A stretch of 64,000 bases of DNA from Aporrectodea caliginosa (lineage: Eukaryota; Annelida; Clitellata; Crassiclitellata; Lumbricidae): contig JACEVL010000428.1 of NCBI GenBank assembly GCA_020284085.1, forward strand, positions 288,501-352,500, in the 5' to 3' direction. Shown piece after piece: positions 10,359-20,879 of this stretch. The notes under the pieces were generated by a model. It did no database searches. It had not been told where the DNA came from and saw only the letters and a list, made by a program, of their open reading frames with translations. Within the stretch, counting starts at the first letter, position 1; each line of letters opens with the position of its first letter. The position numbers and the translations under genes are program-made.

Positions 10359-13300
10359 TCAAAGCCTATATCGGGCGGGTAATACATGTGATCGCTTCGG
10401 TCTCTGCAGCATGCCCTCGCTTTCGTCTAACGGAAGCTCAGTTAACTCCGGGGACACATCCCAAGTGTTTACCTCTTCTGGGGCAATTACCTCCCAATCT
10501 TTCGGACTCTCCCCTTCAAAGAGTTTCAACTTATCAACGTAAACAAGTTTTGGAAGACTGCGGGCTGATCGTTGTATCCGATAAAGCACGGGACCCACCT
10601 GACTGAGGATTTTATATGGTCCATCATAGAACTTGGCCCATTTAACTTTTACCCCAGTAATCCTCCTGGGACAGTAGTACCAGACCCATTGACCAGGACT
10701 GAACTTAGCAGGCCTCGCTCTCAGATTATACCTAGCAGTTCTGTACCGGGCATTCTGCAATGTATGAGACCGAACGAGTGTATAAGTGTCTTGCAGTCTA
10801 CAGAACAGTTTATCCACAAACTCATTTACATTTCGTTCAGCAGGATAAGTGAGTAGACTGTCACCCAGAACCAAATCAATGGGCGCAATGCCCTCTCTGC
10901 CTGTAAACAGTAAGTTCGGGCTGAACCCCGTACTGGAATGCGGACGTAGGCAGCCATCACGCCTGGTAGGCAAAGGTCCCAATCTTTCTGTCTGGAAGAA
11001 ACCACCTTGCCCAACATGCTGTTCAACGTCTTGTGGAATCGTTCCACCATACCGTTCGTGCTCTTGCGGTGACGTTCTGATTTTGTCAATTTGTAGCCGT
11101 CTACATAAGTCTTGGAACAGATGTGACTCAAAACAGGGACCCTGATCCGAAAGTATTTGACGCGGGCAGCCAAATCTTGAAATGAACTGGTCACACACTT
11201 TGGCGACTGTGACGGCATCCTGATTACGAATTGGAAAAGCCTCCGCCCAGCGTGAAAAATGGTCAATCACAGTAAGTATATACTTGTGGCCATTATTGGA
11301 CACCGGATGTGGTCCCGTAATGTCAATCCCAATCCGATCCATCGGTTCACCTATCCGCATATCCTGGAGTAATCCCTGACGAGGAGGTTTCTCACGACGA
11401 TAGCGGGCACAAGCGGTACATCTATTGATTTCACGTTGGACATCATCCTTCCATGATGGCCAGTACACTCGTTTCCTTAGCTGAGCTGACGTTCGTCTCA
11501 AACCTAGGTGTCCTCCCGTCATTCCGGTGTGCGCCAGATGAATTAAATTGATTCGTCTATTGGGCGGTGGAATGAGTTGCCAACGCTCTACTTGTCCAGT
11601 CTCGGGGTGCAACCAAGCCCGGAAGAGGAGGTCGTTCCTCAATTGAAGCTGTGGCCACTGAGCTACCAGAGTTTTGATCGTTCCGCTCAGGGGACGGACC
11701 AGCTCATGAGACGGCGTTTCTGTCGACATTTTCAACTGGTTAACCACCCAGCCAATGTCAGGATCTGTTTGCTGTTCTCGTCGAATGGTGTCAGTGTCCC
11801 AGTCGTCAGGTAAGGTTTCATCAGGACTGGAGAGAGTTCGTACAGCATGGACTATGTCAGCCGGAGATGGACGACGTGACATGGCATCAGCGTTGAGGTG
11901 GACTGTTCCAGCACGATGTTCTAAAACAGTCTCTCTCGGTCTCTCTTTAGATTCTGTGGGAATATACTCAGCCACGTTCTGCCATAACGGAGAGAGTACC
12001 GACTCAGGATCGACGATTTCGGTAACCTCAGTCGTTCGATGCACGGCAGATGGTCGGACTGATTGAGTTTGTTCTGCTTGAGGTTCCTCGAGCTGGACCA
12101 CCTCTAGACTCATTTGACTGTCCTTTTTAAGCTTGACCATCTTGCAGGTTGGGTTCATCACCCTGGTTACTAAGTCAGTGGCTCGGTCTGGCAGTAACGT
12201 ACTTGCCACCAGTACTCCGGAATCCAGTACTTGTGAACGAGTAGCCCAAAGTCGAGAATCAGTTTTTAGGTTAGGAAGGACTGCGTATACTTCGACGTCA
12301 AGTTCACACATTGGAGGGACCTGCACATCTCTCACGAGGGCGACTTTTCTGCACTTGGCGGATCCCGCCGAACTGTACAGCGGAAACTGTTGTCCCTGGA
12401 ATTGAATCCACCGTTCCCGGAAGTTCCACACTGCATTCTGTTGCTCAAGCCAACTGAGACCCAGGATCATCTCACTCAGCTGTTCGGTTACCAAGCAAGG
12501 TGTCTGGAATCGGAGGCCATACAGTTCGCAATTTACCGTGACTTCCCCCAACACTCGAATGGAAGTGCCATTTGCCGCTTTCAGGAGCTGTTGTGAAGCC
12601 TTTAGGTCATGTCTGCGAATAGAGGAAGCAGGTATTAACGACATTTCGCTACCTGTGTCGACCAATGCCAGCACATTTTGACCATTTACTCTTAGCGGTA
12701 GGTATGCGCTGGAACTTCCTTTTATGTACCTCGCGTTAGCCGATTCCACATGACCATTTGCAGTCTCTAGTTCAGGCTCACATTCGGGTGCCTTCCCCTG
12801 TGGACAATCTCTCTGATAATGTCCAAGCTGGTTACAGAGAAAGCAACGTCCGTCCGCTCGTCTTCTTTTCAGGTTAGAATGCGGTATATTCCTTTTGAAC
12901 CCTGGTTCTGGCATTCTTCCATTTCTCGGTGGAGTATACCTGGCTTCTAGCGGTCTGTTCTCAGTTCGGTTCGGTGGAGGCCAGGCGGAAGAGTTGCACC
13001 ATTGTTCCATTTGACTCTGTCTTCGCTCAAGGTTTGATATTTGCTCTAGTATTTGTTGCGTCACCCGGTCGCGTGATCTGTCCTCTTCCTTTATGACTTT
13101 AATACGGCTCGGCCGACGGTCGTAGTTCTCCATTCTACCTCGGGTGGACTGATTCGCTTCTAACCGAATGGCGTAGCGACAGGCTAGCTCTAGTGTGTTT
13201 GGCTCACGGTCCCGCACTCGTATAGCTAGGTCAGTGTCTATCAAAGCATCAAGGAATACATCAATGGCGACCATCTCACTCATTTCAGTGGGCGGACCAG

Positions 13301-15683
13301 CGTAAGCTAGAACCATTAGTCTCCGTATGTCTTGTGACAGTGCCTGCAGACTTTCTCCCTCTTTCTGTCGGCGGGTACGTAGCTGTGTGCGATACAGAGT
13401 GGTTTGGTCCAAGCTGCCATATCTGGTGCGTAACCTTTTCACCAAGTCACTCCAGGACGACAATCCCGAGGCATTGAACTCCCAGAGTACTTGAGCTGCA
13501 TTCCCCACCATGGAACACATGAGCTGGCTCAGTCTCTCATCGTCATCCCAATCATTGTGTTTTGCACAAATTTCGAATTTTGCCAAGAACGCCTCTACTT
13601 GAGTCTGTCCATCATATTTCTCTAGTTTCAACCATTGTTTCGCTCTCACAGTCCGTTTCGTAGACGTTTCGCTCAGAAGGTCAGCTTTCCCTCCCCCAGT
13701 TGCGGTTGACTTGGACGGCGACGGCTCTAGCAGACTCAGCCCTGTCCATTCAGTCACTTCTTGCTTACCCGCAGCAGTTCCTACTTTAATGTCAGATTCC
13801 TCTGTCACATCACTGCTTTTTACCTTCGTATTAGAGATTGGCTTTTCTTTGGGAACCGAACTGTTAGATTCGACCGCTCCGTTACTGTTCAACAGTTTCA
13901 TGGCAGTCTCATTTTTTACACAGAGTTCAGTTAATTGCCGACACATCTCAGCTAATGGACTGAAAATGTTCTTCAGCTCAGCAACTGCGGCATCTTTTTG
14001 TTCACCCACCCCTATGGTAGTCAGGATTTCTTTTTCTGCCTGATACGTTGGGATTTCTAGCGTGTCAGGTAGTATTGCTCTACCTGGTAGACTCTTAGTG
14101 GTTCCCAACGAAGCATCATGACCAGAAGCCCAAGCAGAAGTCATTTTTTCGAGTTGCATCATTTTAGCATGAGTTTCACTACCCATTTTATCCCTGCTTG
14201 CATTTTCCATAGGATAACGGAGGTTACTTGGCGGTCTGAGAGTTTGCAGATTTGTTTCCGGGGTATTATCAAAAGCCATAGATACAGGATCATTTCTTCT
14301 CTGGTTTAATATGGTTAACCCTTCCTCAGCCCGAGTTCTAGTTATGCCCAGTGGTCGGAATTCCCAAGGGGAAACCACAGGAGTCCCATTGTTCCGTGCA
14401 CCCTTACCAGGTATGTTTTGGCCTACCACCCGAGGAGCCGCGGTCACCCTATCTATTCCCCTCTCAGTCATCCTTATCTCATTTAAATCTGAGGCCCATG
14501 GAGTTGTACATCGAACGTCAGCGGTTGCCTCTGACAAGCCATACGATCCCGGTTGATCTCGTTGAACTGGTCCTCGAGTTGCGCCGTCAGCAGGGAAAGG
14601 CCTCTCTACTCTATCCTCTATTCTACTACCTTGGGACATTGGATCTACATAACCAGTTCCCTCGGCCATCATTAACCCCTTCCCTGTGGCATAGGGAAAT
14701 GTTGTTCCACCTGAAACAGGAACTACACACACAGGCACAGACAACAATTTATGCAGTTTACCAGGGGAAAGATTAGCCGTCTGAGTCCATGTCGTCTGTC
14801 GGGAGTGTTTTTCTATCTTACGGTTGGACTTTACTTCAGCATGATCAGTAAACATCCTCCAGTCATTAGGATCGATTTCCTGCATTATTTCCTCCTCTTC
14901 ACCATACTTACCAATTATGTTCTGCTGGTCCATCCTCCTAATCACTTCTTCCTCTTGACCATCCTGGAACATGATCCCTTGACGTTCCCCAGATTGTTCC
15001 CTTCTCCCGTGGCTAGCATCAACTCCTTTTGCTCCAATTGTGGAACCATATTGTTCCCAGCCCCACTTCCTGGTGCCAAATTGTTCGATACCCCCCTTGG
15101 GGGTGACTAAAGGTCGCGTTTCCCCCTTTCCTGTTCCTGCCAATTCCAGGAGAGCAAGAGCTGAGCGGATCTCTCCTGCAGGCCGATCGGGGTAATGTAA
15201 CGGGCTATGAGCAGGGTTTGCATGCCGTAGCGGATTAGAGGGAGTGAACTGATCTGGCAGACGGGTGACCAACCCGTCTGGAGGCTCGTATTCGTGTTGG
15301 TACCTTATTTCTTCTGTTCTCCAGTATTTACCAGGGCCGATTTCTTCTTCACCAGAGAGCATATAAGGCTGACATTCTCTGTCTGCGGTTCCCGGATTGG
15401 GAACTGTCGTTTGGTCCGAACGACCTGGGTTCGAATCCTCCCGTTTACGACCTTTCCTTAGGTTTTCCTCTAAAGCCAATTTTAGAGCGGCATTCTGAGA
15501 CTGTAAATGCAGTACTTGGGCTTGCAACCAAATATGGGAATCCTCTTCTAAGGAGGGATCTACTCCTTGTGTCCCCTTATCCTGAGAGACGGACCCTCTC
15601 ACCTCCTCCTCACCTCCTGTTGCGCCTACAGACTCAGTCATCAGGCAAGTATCTGGCGTAGCCAATAATTTGTCTTTATTCAT
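10359..15683 (-). CDS. Ty3/gypsy-like gag-pol lacking reverse transcriptase
   Basis: One open frame of 1774 codons. In order it holds: a long low-complexity N-terminal part; a retrotransposon gag capsid-like region (about residues 690-870); a CCHC zinc knuckle (CFLCNQLGHYQRDC, near 945); and an aspartic protease with VDTGSEMSLI (near 1005). The frame then jumps to a few residues from the end of RNase H (HLNADAMSRRP, near 1265). The integrase follows, with an H2C2 zinc domain (near 1385-1425), core Asp residues in GIDITG and LSDQGP, and a GPY/F module (near 1670-1690). The whole reverse transcriptase and nearly all of RNase H are missing without loss of frame. Between about 10,935 and 11,085 the frame is displaced by two compensating indels. 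The stretch with the catalytic Glu is therefore out of frame, although the ORF stays open. The element is non-autonomous. The start 14 codons' worth or less from the LTR leaves no clear tRNA primer site. Confidence 0.9.
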   Translation of the reverse strand: MNKDKLLATPDTCLMTESVGATGGEEEVRGSVSQDKGTQGVDPSLEEDSHIWLQAQVLHLQSQNAALKLALEENLRKGRKREDSNPGRSDQTTVPNPGTADRECQPYMLSGEEEIGPGKYWRTEEIRYQHEYEPPDGLVTRLPDQFTPSNPLRHANPAHSPLHYPDRPAGEIRSALALLELAGTGKGETRPLVTPKGGIEQFGTRKWGWEQYGSTIGAKGVDASHGRREQSGERQGIMFQDGQEEEVIRRMDQQNIIGKYGEEEEIMQEIDPNDWRMFTDHAEVKSNRKIEKHSRQTTWTQTANLSPGKLHKLLSVPVCVVPVSGGTTFPYATGKGLMMAEGTGYVDPMSQGSRIEDRVERPFPADGATRGPVQRDQPGSYGLSEATADVRCTTPWASDLNEIRMTERGIDRVTAAPRVVGQNIPGKGARNNGTPVVSPWEFRPLGITRTRAEEGLTILNQRRNDPVSMAFDNTPETNLQTLRPPSNLRYPMENASRDKMGSETHAKMMQLEKMTSAWASGHDASLGTTKSLPGRAILPDTLEIPTYQAEKEILTTIGVGEQKDAAVAELKNIFSPLAEMCRQLTELCVKNETAMKLLNSNGAVESNSSVPKEKPISNTKVKSSDVTEESDIKVGTAAGKQEVTEWTGLSLLEPSPSKSTATGGGKADLLSETSTKRTVRAKQWLKLEKYDGQTQVEAFLAKFEICAKHNDWDDDERLSQLMCSMVGNAAQVLWEFNASGLSSWSDLVKRLRTRYGSLDQTTLYRTQLRTRRQKEGESLQALSQDIRRLMVLAYAGPPTEMSEMVAIDVFLDALIDTDLAIRVRDREPNTLELACRYAIRLEANQSTRGRMENYDRRPSRIKVIKEEDRSRDRVTQQILEQISNLERRQSQMEQWCNSSAWPPPNRTENRPLEARYTPPRNGRMPEPGFKRNIPHSNLKRRRADGRCFLCNQLGHYQRDCPQGKAPECEPELETANGHVESANARYIKGSSSAYLPLRVNGQNVLALVDTGSEMSLIPASSIRRHDLKASQQLLKAANGTSIRVLGEVTVNCELYGLRFQTPCLVTEQLSEMILGLSWLEQQNAVWNFRERWIQFQGQQFPLYSSAGSAKCRKVALVRDVQVPPMCELDVEVYAVLPNLKTDSRLWATRSQVLDSGVLVASTLLPDRATDLVTRVMNPTCKMVKLKKDSQMSLEVVQLEEPQAEQTQSVRPSAVHRTTEVTEIVDPESVLSPLWQNVAEYIPTESKERPRETVLEHRAGTVHLNADAMSRRPSPADIVHAVRTLSSPDETLPDDWDTDTIRREQQTDPDIGWVVNQLKMSTETPSHELVRPLSGTIKTLVAQWPQLQLRNDLLFRAWLHPETGQVERWQLIPPPNRRINLIHLAHTGMTGGHLGLRRTSAQLRKRVYWPSWKDDVQREINRCTACARYRREKPPRQGLLQDMRIGEPMDRIGIDITGPHPVSNNGHKYILTVIDHFSRWAEAFPIRNQDAVTVAKVCDQFISRFGCPRQILSDQGPCFESHLFQDLCRRLQIDKIRTSPQEHERYGGTIPQDVEQHVGQGGFFQTERLGPLPTRRDGCLRPHSSTGFSPNLLFTGREGIAPIDLVLGDSLLTYPAERNVNEFVDKLFCRLQDTYTLVRSHTLQNARYRTARYNLRARPAKFSPGQWVWYYCPRRITGVKVKWAKFYDGPYKILSQVGPVLYRIQRSARSLPKLVYVDKLKLFEGESPKDWEVIAPEEVNTWDVSPELTELPLDESEGMLQRPKRSHVLPARYRL

Positions 15684-15697
15684 TTACAAATTATCGT

Positions 15698-16439
15698 TGT
15701 AACATAAAATGAATATTCCTTTACAGACAGGTATTTGTCGAAATTAACATTGCTGTTTGAATTACAGTCGTTTTAAATTAAAAGAATTATCTGCATTACA
15801 ATGTCTTGTTGTTTGCATTAATTAAACAAATTACGCCTGTTCTGAGCGTTTTAACAGAATTAAGACAAAGCAGTTTAAGATATGAAACTAAAGACCTCTA
15901 TTGGTTAGGCAAATTCCTTAGGATACTTTCCCAATATACCAGAGCTATCCGAAGGGATGGGGTTCCTAACAACCACGGTGTCGGATTCAATCCCTAACGT
16001 TGAGACCTCTCAAGGCCACCCCTTGGACTGTCACTGTCAGATTAACGGCAAAATGGCGCTTATACAAATCTTCGTTTTACCAGCCGTTCCTGTGCGACTT
16101 TCCTTCATAAACGCAGTCACCCGATCCTAGGTTCTAAGAGGACAAACCCTTTACGGTTTTTACGCCTAACCTCACCCTAAATGTGACTTTTAATTGCATT
16201 AATCATGAAAGATAAAACCGACAAAAAAAAGGTCCGCCAACAGGAACTCGAAAACCAGAAGATACAATGACATAGAGCAAAAAGCATTAGAGCTAGCCTT
16301 AATTCAGCCCTCTAGTGGTTGACTGCAGATCAACTGACTAGCGCTATAAGCCGGGCAGCATAACGCAAGATCCGATCCAAGCACCCCAGACGACCAGCCG
16401 GGAGACCATAAGCCCGCTTAAGCCCATGCTCTTAACTTA
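15698..16439 (-). repeat. 5' LTR of the gypsy-like element, outer end truncated
   Basis: Matches the LTR at 9,412-10,115 from its inner end up to CTTAACTTA at 16,439, where similarity stops. The outer 25 bp present in the other LTR (10,091-10,115) are missing. It has a 60-bp segment (about 16,345-16,405) that the other copy lacks. Without an outer end, no target duplication can be tested. Confidence 0.82.
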
Positions 16440-16599
16440 TGCAATGGCGTTTTACCGTTTCATAAAAATGAACTATTAATTCTTCAAACAATTGTCGTAA
16501 AGATCCATAATACTTGATAGGTATTAGGCTACATTTACTTTTGCAGTTGGCATTTATTTGCAAAAATCATGGTATAAAATTGTTTAGAGTCTACATTTA

Positions 16600-16785
16600 T
16601 ATTAATAATAATAAGATTTTCGTTCATTGAAACAATCCGGTTGACAAACCGCAACCGGTTACAGTGTAGACTTACAGTTATGCAATTGAAACAATTCACA
16701 AGAAAACAAATGACAGAAGACATAAATCTTAACTACTAACAGAACAGACAGCCTACAATACAATACATTGCAATATATTGCGTTT
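16600..16785 (-). mobile_element. Degenerate tRNA-Arg-derived SINE copy
   Basis: Starts with (AAT)n, and its middle ATAAATCTTAACTACTAACA then CAGACAGCCTACAATACAA matches the body of the 56.2-kb copy. The tRNA-like head is missing. Confidence 0.55.
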
Positions 16786-16859
16786 GTTATAATTACTAAA
16801 TCGCTCATGGGAACCCACAGAAATCGCCCCCCGTAAAGCAAAAGTCTAGATCCGCCCCT

Positions 16860-17180
16860 GGATAGTCATATGACCAATAGGTCCTATGACCAATATTCCA
16901 TATGACCGATCGTCCTATGACCAATCGTCCTAGGACCTTGATATACACAGCGCAATGCATAACGAGCTTGTAGTCGGCTATGCACATAACCGAATTATGC
17001 ACATATTGCGATATGCACATACTAGGAATTGTCTTCCATTGAAATATCTATATTAAGACGTGACCTGTCGGCGTCCATGCATATAAGCGAATTATACACT
17101 TATCCGTTATGCACTTTAGTGGCTTCGACTGTAATGCACAAAGTCTAATATTGATTGCGTTGATTGCGCTGAATTAAAGC
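16860..17180. repeat. Dispersed repeat with GTGCATAA-type motifs
   Basis: Repeated TATGACCAAT motifs, then alternating TGCACATA/TATGCAC motifs ending near GGCTTCGACTGTAATGCAC. The reverse complement of the second half is found at 39,400-39,660, and a related end at 41,090-41,207. Confidence 0.65.
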
Positions 17181-17229
17181 TTGAAACTATTCCTCACAAT
17201 GTCTCTGATCTGTGCGCATCTTTAAAATT

Positions 17230-18611
17230 ACAGGAACAGCTTCCTAAGGTCACATGGCAGAATAAAAGAGCAGCCACAAAAGCAGTAGACATCCGCATTA
17301 GAAATATTCCAGATAGCTGGTCTGAAAGCCAATTGAATAGGCTTACATGGCCTATATTTTATGAAGGAAATCCGTGGCGTACTTGACTAAGTAACCATAG
17401 GCGCCGACTCCTTGGGAGCCATGGGTGCCAATGCACCCAGAGAGAAAGTTCAGTGGGTACCTGGAACCCAGAAGAATCAGACCTTAAATTCAATTTTTTT
17501 TGCATTATATTCCAGTAATCTCACAACTTGTGAAGCAGTACAACAAAAATACCCAACATTGCATATACTTTTTCTAACCATGTAGGCCTAACCCTTAACA
17601 AGAAAACAATTTTCTTTCCCCAAAATGCACTAAAAGTCACCTATGGCAATTAGAATATAACAAAATGTTCACGGGGACTGGGATAGAACCCAGGCAATGC
17701 TACCCAGAGACAAAACCAAAAGTCGGCGCCTGTGTAAGTAACGGCTATATCACCTGATTTTAATACCATCGTTTTTGGTTTGTTCTTTGATTTATGAGAC
17801 GTTTTACGATTCAACTGCTTAAAGCAACACTACATGAAACCAAATTAGGTTTTGAAGTCATTGGTTACCACAGCTTGAACAGGCAGTTAAATGTGAAGAT
17901 TGCGGCATAGTCAATATTCAAACACAAACACTCCACCGACCTTATAATCCAAAGTCTATCGGATTGCACAGCGGAGGAAACCAGTCTAAGCATGACTAGA
18001 AACCAGGTAATTCACAGGTAACTGGGTCGCCCTGCCATTTGCATACATACACCACACATAGGCTAAGGTGATGCCATTTTAGATAAGAAACTGTTGAGAG
18101 AACAACACAGAGTAAGATGACTTTTACCTCTTTCTGCTTCAGTTCTAGAAATCGCTTTTTCCTTTACCATTCGTATTATCGGCCGTGATTTTAGAGTTGG
18201 AATTTTGAACCATTCAGTAGATGTTGCTTTGTGCCGATGCCATACGGTCTCGTAGCCTTTAGAACTGATTTTACGATAGCATTAGCATTGCAAAATCAGA
18301 GGCGCATTAGACATCAATTCTGGCTTTGGATTAGCTGTTAATAAATCCTAATCTGTGGGTAATAAATCTATTAGTCTTGTTTGCCTTAATGAATGGCAAC
18401 TATTCGAAATTGACAAGTAAACCTCAAAACAACGTCTAGCTTGTCCAGTTATCGAATTTGACGTAGCCGACGCAAAAACGTTGATATACAGCTATTGTAT
18501 TTCACCCCACTGCGAATCACAGTAGTAATCACCTGTCATTATTTCTCGAAAAGGTCATTCAATTTTATCGCAGATTTGTTGATTTTTTTAATAGATTTCT
18601 GGTTAAGTGAA
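17230..18611 (+). repeat. 5' flank of TRIM-Kelch block A
   Basis: Inverted match to the 5' flanks of copies B (29,121-29,563 plus 36,962-38,500) and C (49,280-50,600), and direct match to the partial copy at 23,950-24,957. It contains a short remnant reading RIRNIPDSWSESQLNR-like sequence at about 17,295-17,345 that recurs in the other blocks. A promoter for copy A would lie here, but no core motif is convincing. A more diverged inset at 17,400-17,710 is not shared. Confidence 0.75.
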
Positions 18612-19083
18612 ATGGCGGAAGCAGGAGAGAAAGCTGCAAAACAACTTAGAGAAATAACAGAATGTCCGATATGCATGAGTGCATTCAATGATCCAAGAAT
18701 GTTGCCATGCATTCACACATTCTGTCTTGAATGCCTCAAACGCACATCAGAAGCGGCTCAGATGAAACCAGGAGACAAGATGCCTTGTCCGTTGTGTCGG
18801 AAAGAGTTCATCATCCCAACAGATGGAATGAATGGTCTGCCGAAAAACTTCTTCATGGAAAACCTATTGGAGTTCAAGACTACGCTGCAGATGGGGAGTG
18901 CCATCATCATCTGCGATATGTGTAATGTCAGGAATGAGGGAAAAACAGGAAAAATACCAACAGCCACTATGAGATGCTTACAATGCCAAGATAACTACTG
19001 CGACAGCTGCGTCAAAGTTCACCAAACTCAGAAGCTGAGTAGAAATCACAAAGTGGTGAAAATTGTTGTGGGACAAATAAAAG
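18612..19083 (+). pseudogene. TRIM-Kelch copy A, exon 1 with internal deletion
   Basis: Begins MAEAGEKAAKQLREITE like copy C and encodes the RING finger (CPICMSAF...CIHTFCLEC...CPLC) and first B-box. It then jumps from NHKVVKI directly to VVGQIK at the exon end. Compared with copy C, 217 codons are missing in frame, removing B-box 2 and the coiled coil. The donor AAAG|GTAGCA is kept, so exon 1 still ends in phase 1. Loss of the coiled coil would remove the usual TRIM dimerisation region. Together with the two frameshifts in exon 2, this makes a pseudogene most likely. An upstream in-frame ATG at 18,495 is not conserved in the other copies. Confidence 0.85.
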
Positions 19084-19965
19084 GTAGCATATTAACAAAA
19101 TATGAATTCATTTGCAGTCCTTTTTGCGGCTTTGCGGAGTGACAGTGAAGTTTACATCTGTTCTAGAGTTTCTTTGTCTATAGTTTACTTATGCTTCATG
19201 GCCTGTGTTCCAGTCTTGGATAATCAGGTCTCAGCTGGTTTGGATTGAATGGATTGGAGTTTTTAAAAATGCAGCTTTGCTTAGGAGCGATTATCAATTG
19301 CAGCCTTATACAGTAGCTATATAAATTGGCGATCAGGAAAAATCACACAAAGCCTAGTGATATTACAGGTCTGGTAATTCTGCACGCGTCTATAGTTTCC
19401 CTGTATCTTGTTTGACACATTTTTGAGTGCTTCTCATTGCCCCAAGTCTTTTCTAGAAATCCTTCGTTCTCGACTTTTCTACCCTTCAAAACCCTACTTT
19501 ATTGCATTGGGCAATGTTCCTATCAAGACCTTGAATTTGTCAAGCCGTTTTACCCGTAATCTGGCGTTCTAACTAACAGCTACTATATTTTGGCCACGCG
19601 GTGTCAGCAAGCGTCTGCTTTGTTTTAATGCAAATCTGCAACGCCGTTGTTTGGACATTGTTATCGAAAAGGCGTCTGTCGTATGCGTGCCTTCATCAAA
19701 CGTCATAAGTCCAGGATGGAGCTGTAAACTTAATAAGAGATATAATGTAATGTAAATCCCGAGAATATCTTTGCGTCACTTCAAGTAGCGCTACCGAAGA
19801 AATTTTTTCATTAGTGTTATGCCAAATCAAATCTTTAAGAGTCATGACGTTTAAGTCATTTGTTGTTAGGTCACAATTCCGGGATGTTTGAGTTTTTGCA
19901 GAATGAGTGAATTAATAAATACATTCAACTAACAGTTTTCATTGTGTTTTTCATTGTTAAAACAG

Positions 19966-20879
19966 AAACCACTTCACAGTTTGAGAACTTTGCATTTGTC
20001 GTGGGATTAAATGCTGGTCTGACCATAACGAAGGACGTCATCAAAATAAATCTACATCGGCCAAACGAAATCTCAACTCAAGAACAAATACCGACTAAAA
20101 TGACGATCGACGCAATCGCCGCCGTTTACTGTAACACGATGTACGTTACTGGAATAGGAATCAATGAAGTTGCTATCTGGAAATACAACGTGGTTTCTGG
20201 TTGGATGAGATGCGCATCTTTAGTTCAAGGCCGACGTAGACACAGCGCAGCGTTTATCGATGAAGTATTGTACATCTGTGGAGGATTTGTGGATTCTGGT
20301 AAAAGTCGTTCTAGACAGTGTGGAAGCCTTTAACGCAGTCACCAATGAATGCAAGACAGTTGGAAAGTTGGTTCACTGTGTCATGAGCTCTGGCAATTGT
20401 GTTCCATTTAGGAGCTCACTCTATATTTTTGGTGGAAAAGACAAACATGACAAAGACGTAAGTCATGTTCAAATGTACAACACTAAGCTTAGAACACGTG
20501 CACTCTCCTTACAAAACCAATGCCACGCCCTAATTTTTTGATGCGAGCTGTACTTTGGGAGACATCTGTTATTTTAGTTGGACAGAATACTTGTTTTATA
20601 TTTGACTTTGAAGCAGAGACTTGGAAAGAACGAGAACAATTCAAGGCCGGAGTCAGGCACTTTGGTTTGGTTCTTGAAAACGAAAGAGTCTTTGTCATCG
20701 GGGGAGGAGACAGCAACACGAATAAAGATGGCAAAAAGACATGGAAATGCAGAGACGACGTACGTTATGTTCCTCTTCAGAATATCTTTGATAATAAACC
20801 GATTGAGTGGAAGATTCACGGGAAATTGCCAAAACCATCCCTTGTGCAAGCTTGTGCAGAAATGCGGATGACAGTCTAA
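19966..20879 (+). pseudogene. TRIM-Kelch copy A, exon 2 (Kelch repeats) with frameshifts
   Basis: The acceptor TTAAAACAG joins ETTSQFENFAFVVG in phase with exon 1. The Kelch-type repeats are recognisable (RRRHSAAFIDEVLYICGGF, then SSLYIFGGKD, CFIFDFEAETW and RVFVIGGGDS). The frame is broken twice relative to copies B and C: near 20,298 and near 20,490. The intron from exon 1 is 882 bp. The final part ends with AEMRMTV and a stop. Confidence 0.87.

Noticed and set aside
10388..15110. Many plus-strand frames of 60-140 codons
   Set aside because: They are antisense shadows of the minus-strand gag-pol frame.
18495..18611. Upstream ATG extending TRIM copy A by 39 codons
   Set aside because: The extension is absent from copies B and C, which both start at the MAE(A/T)G methionine.
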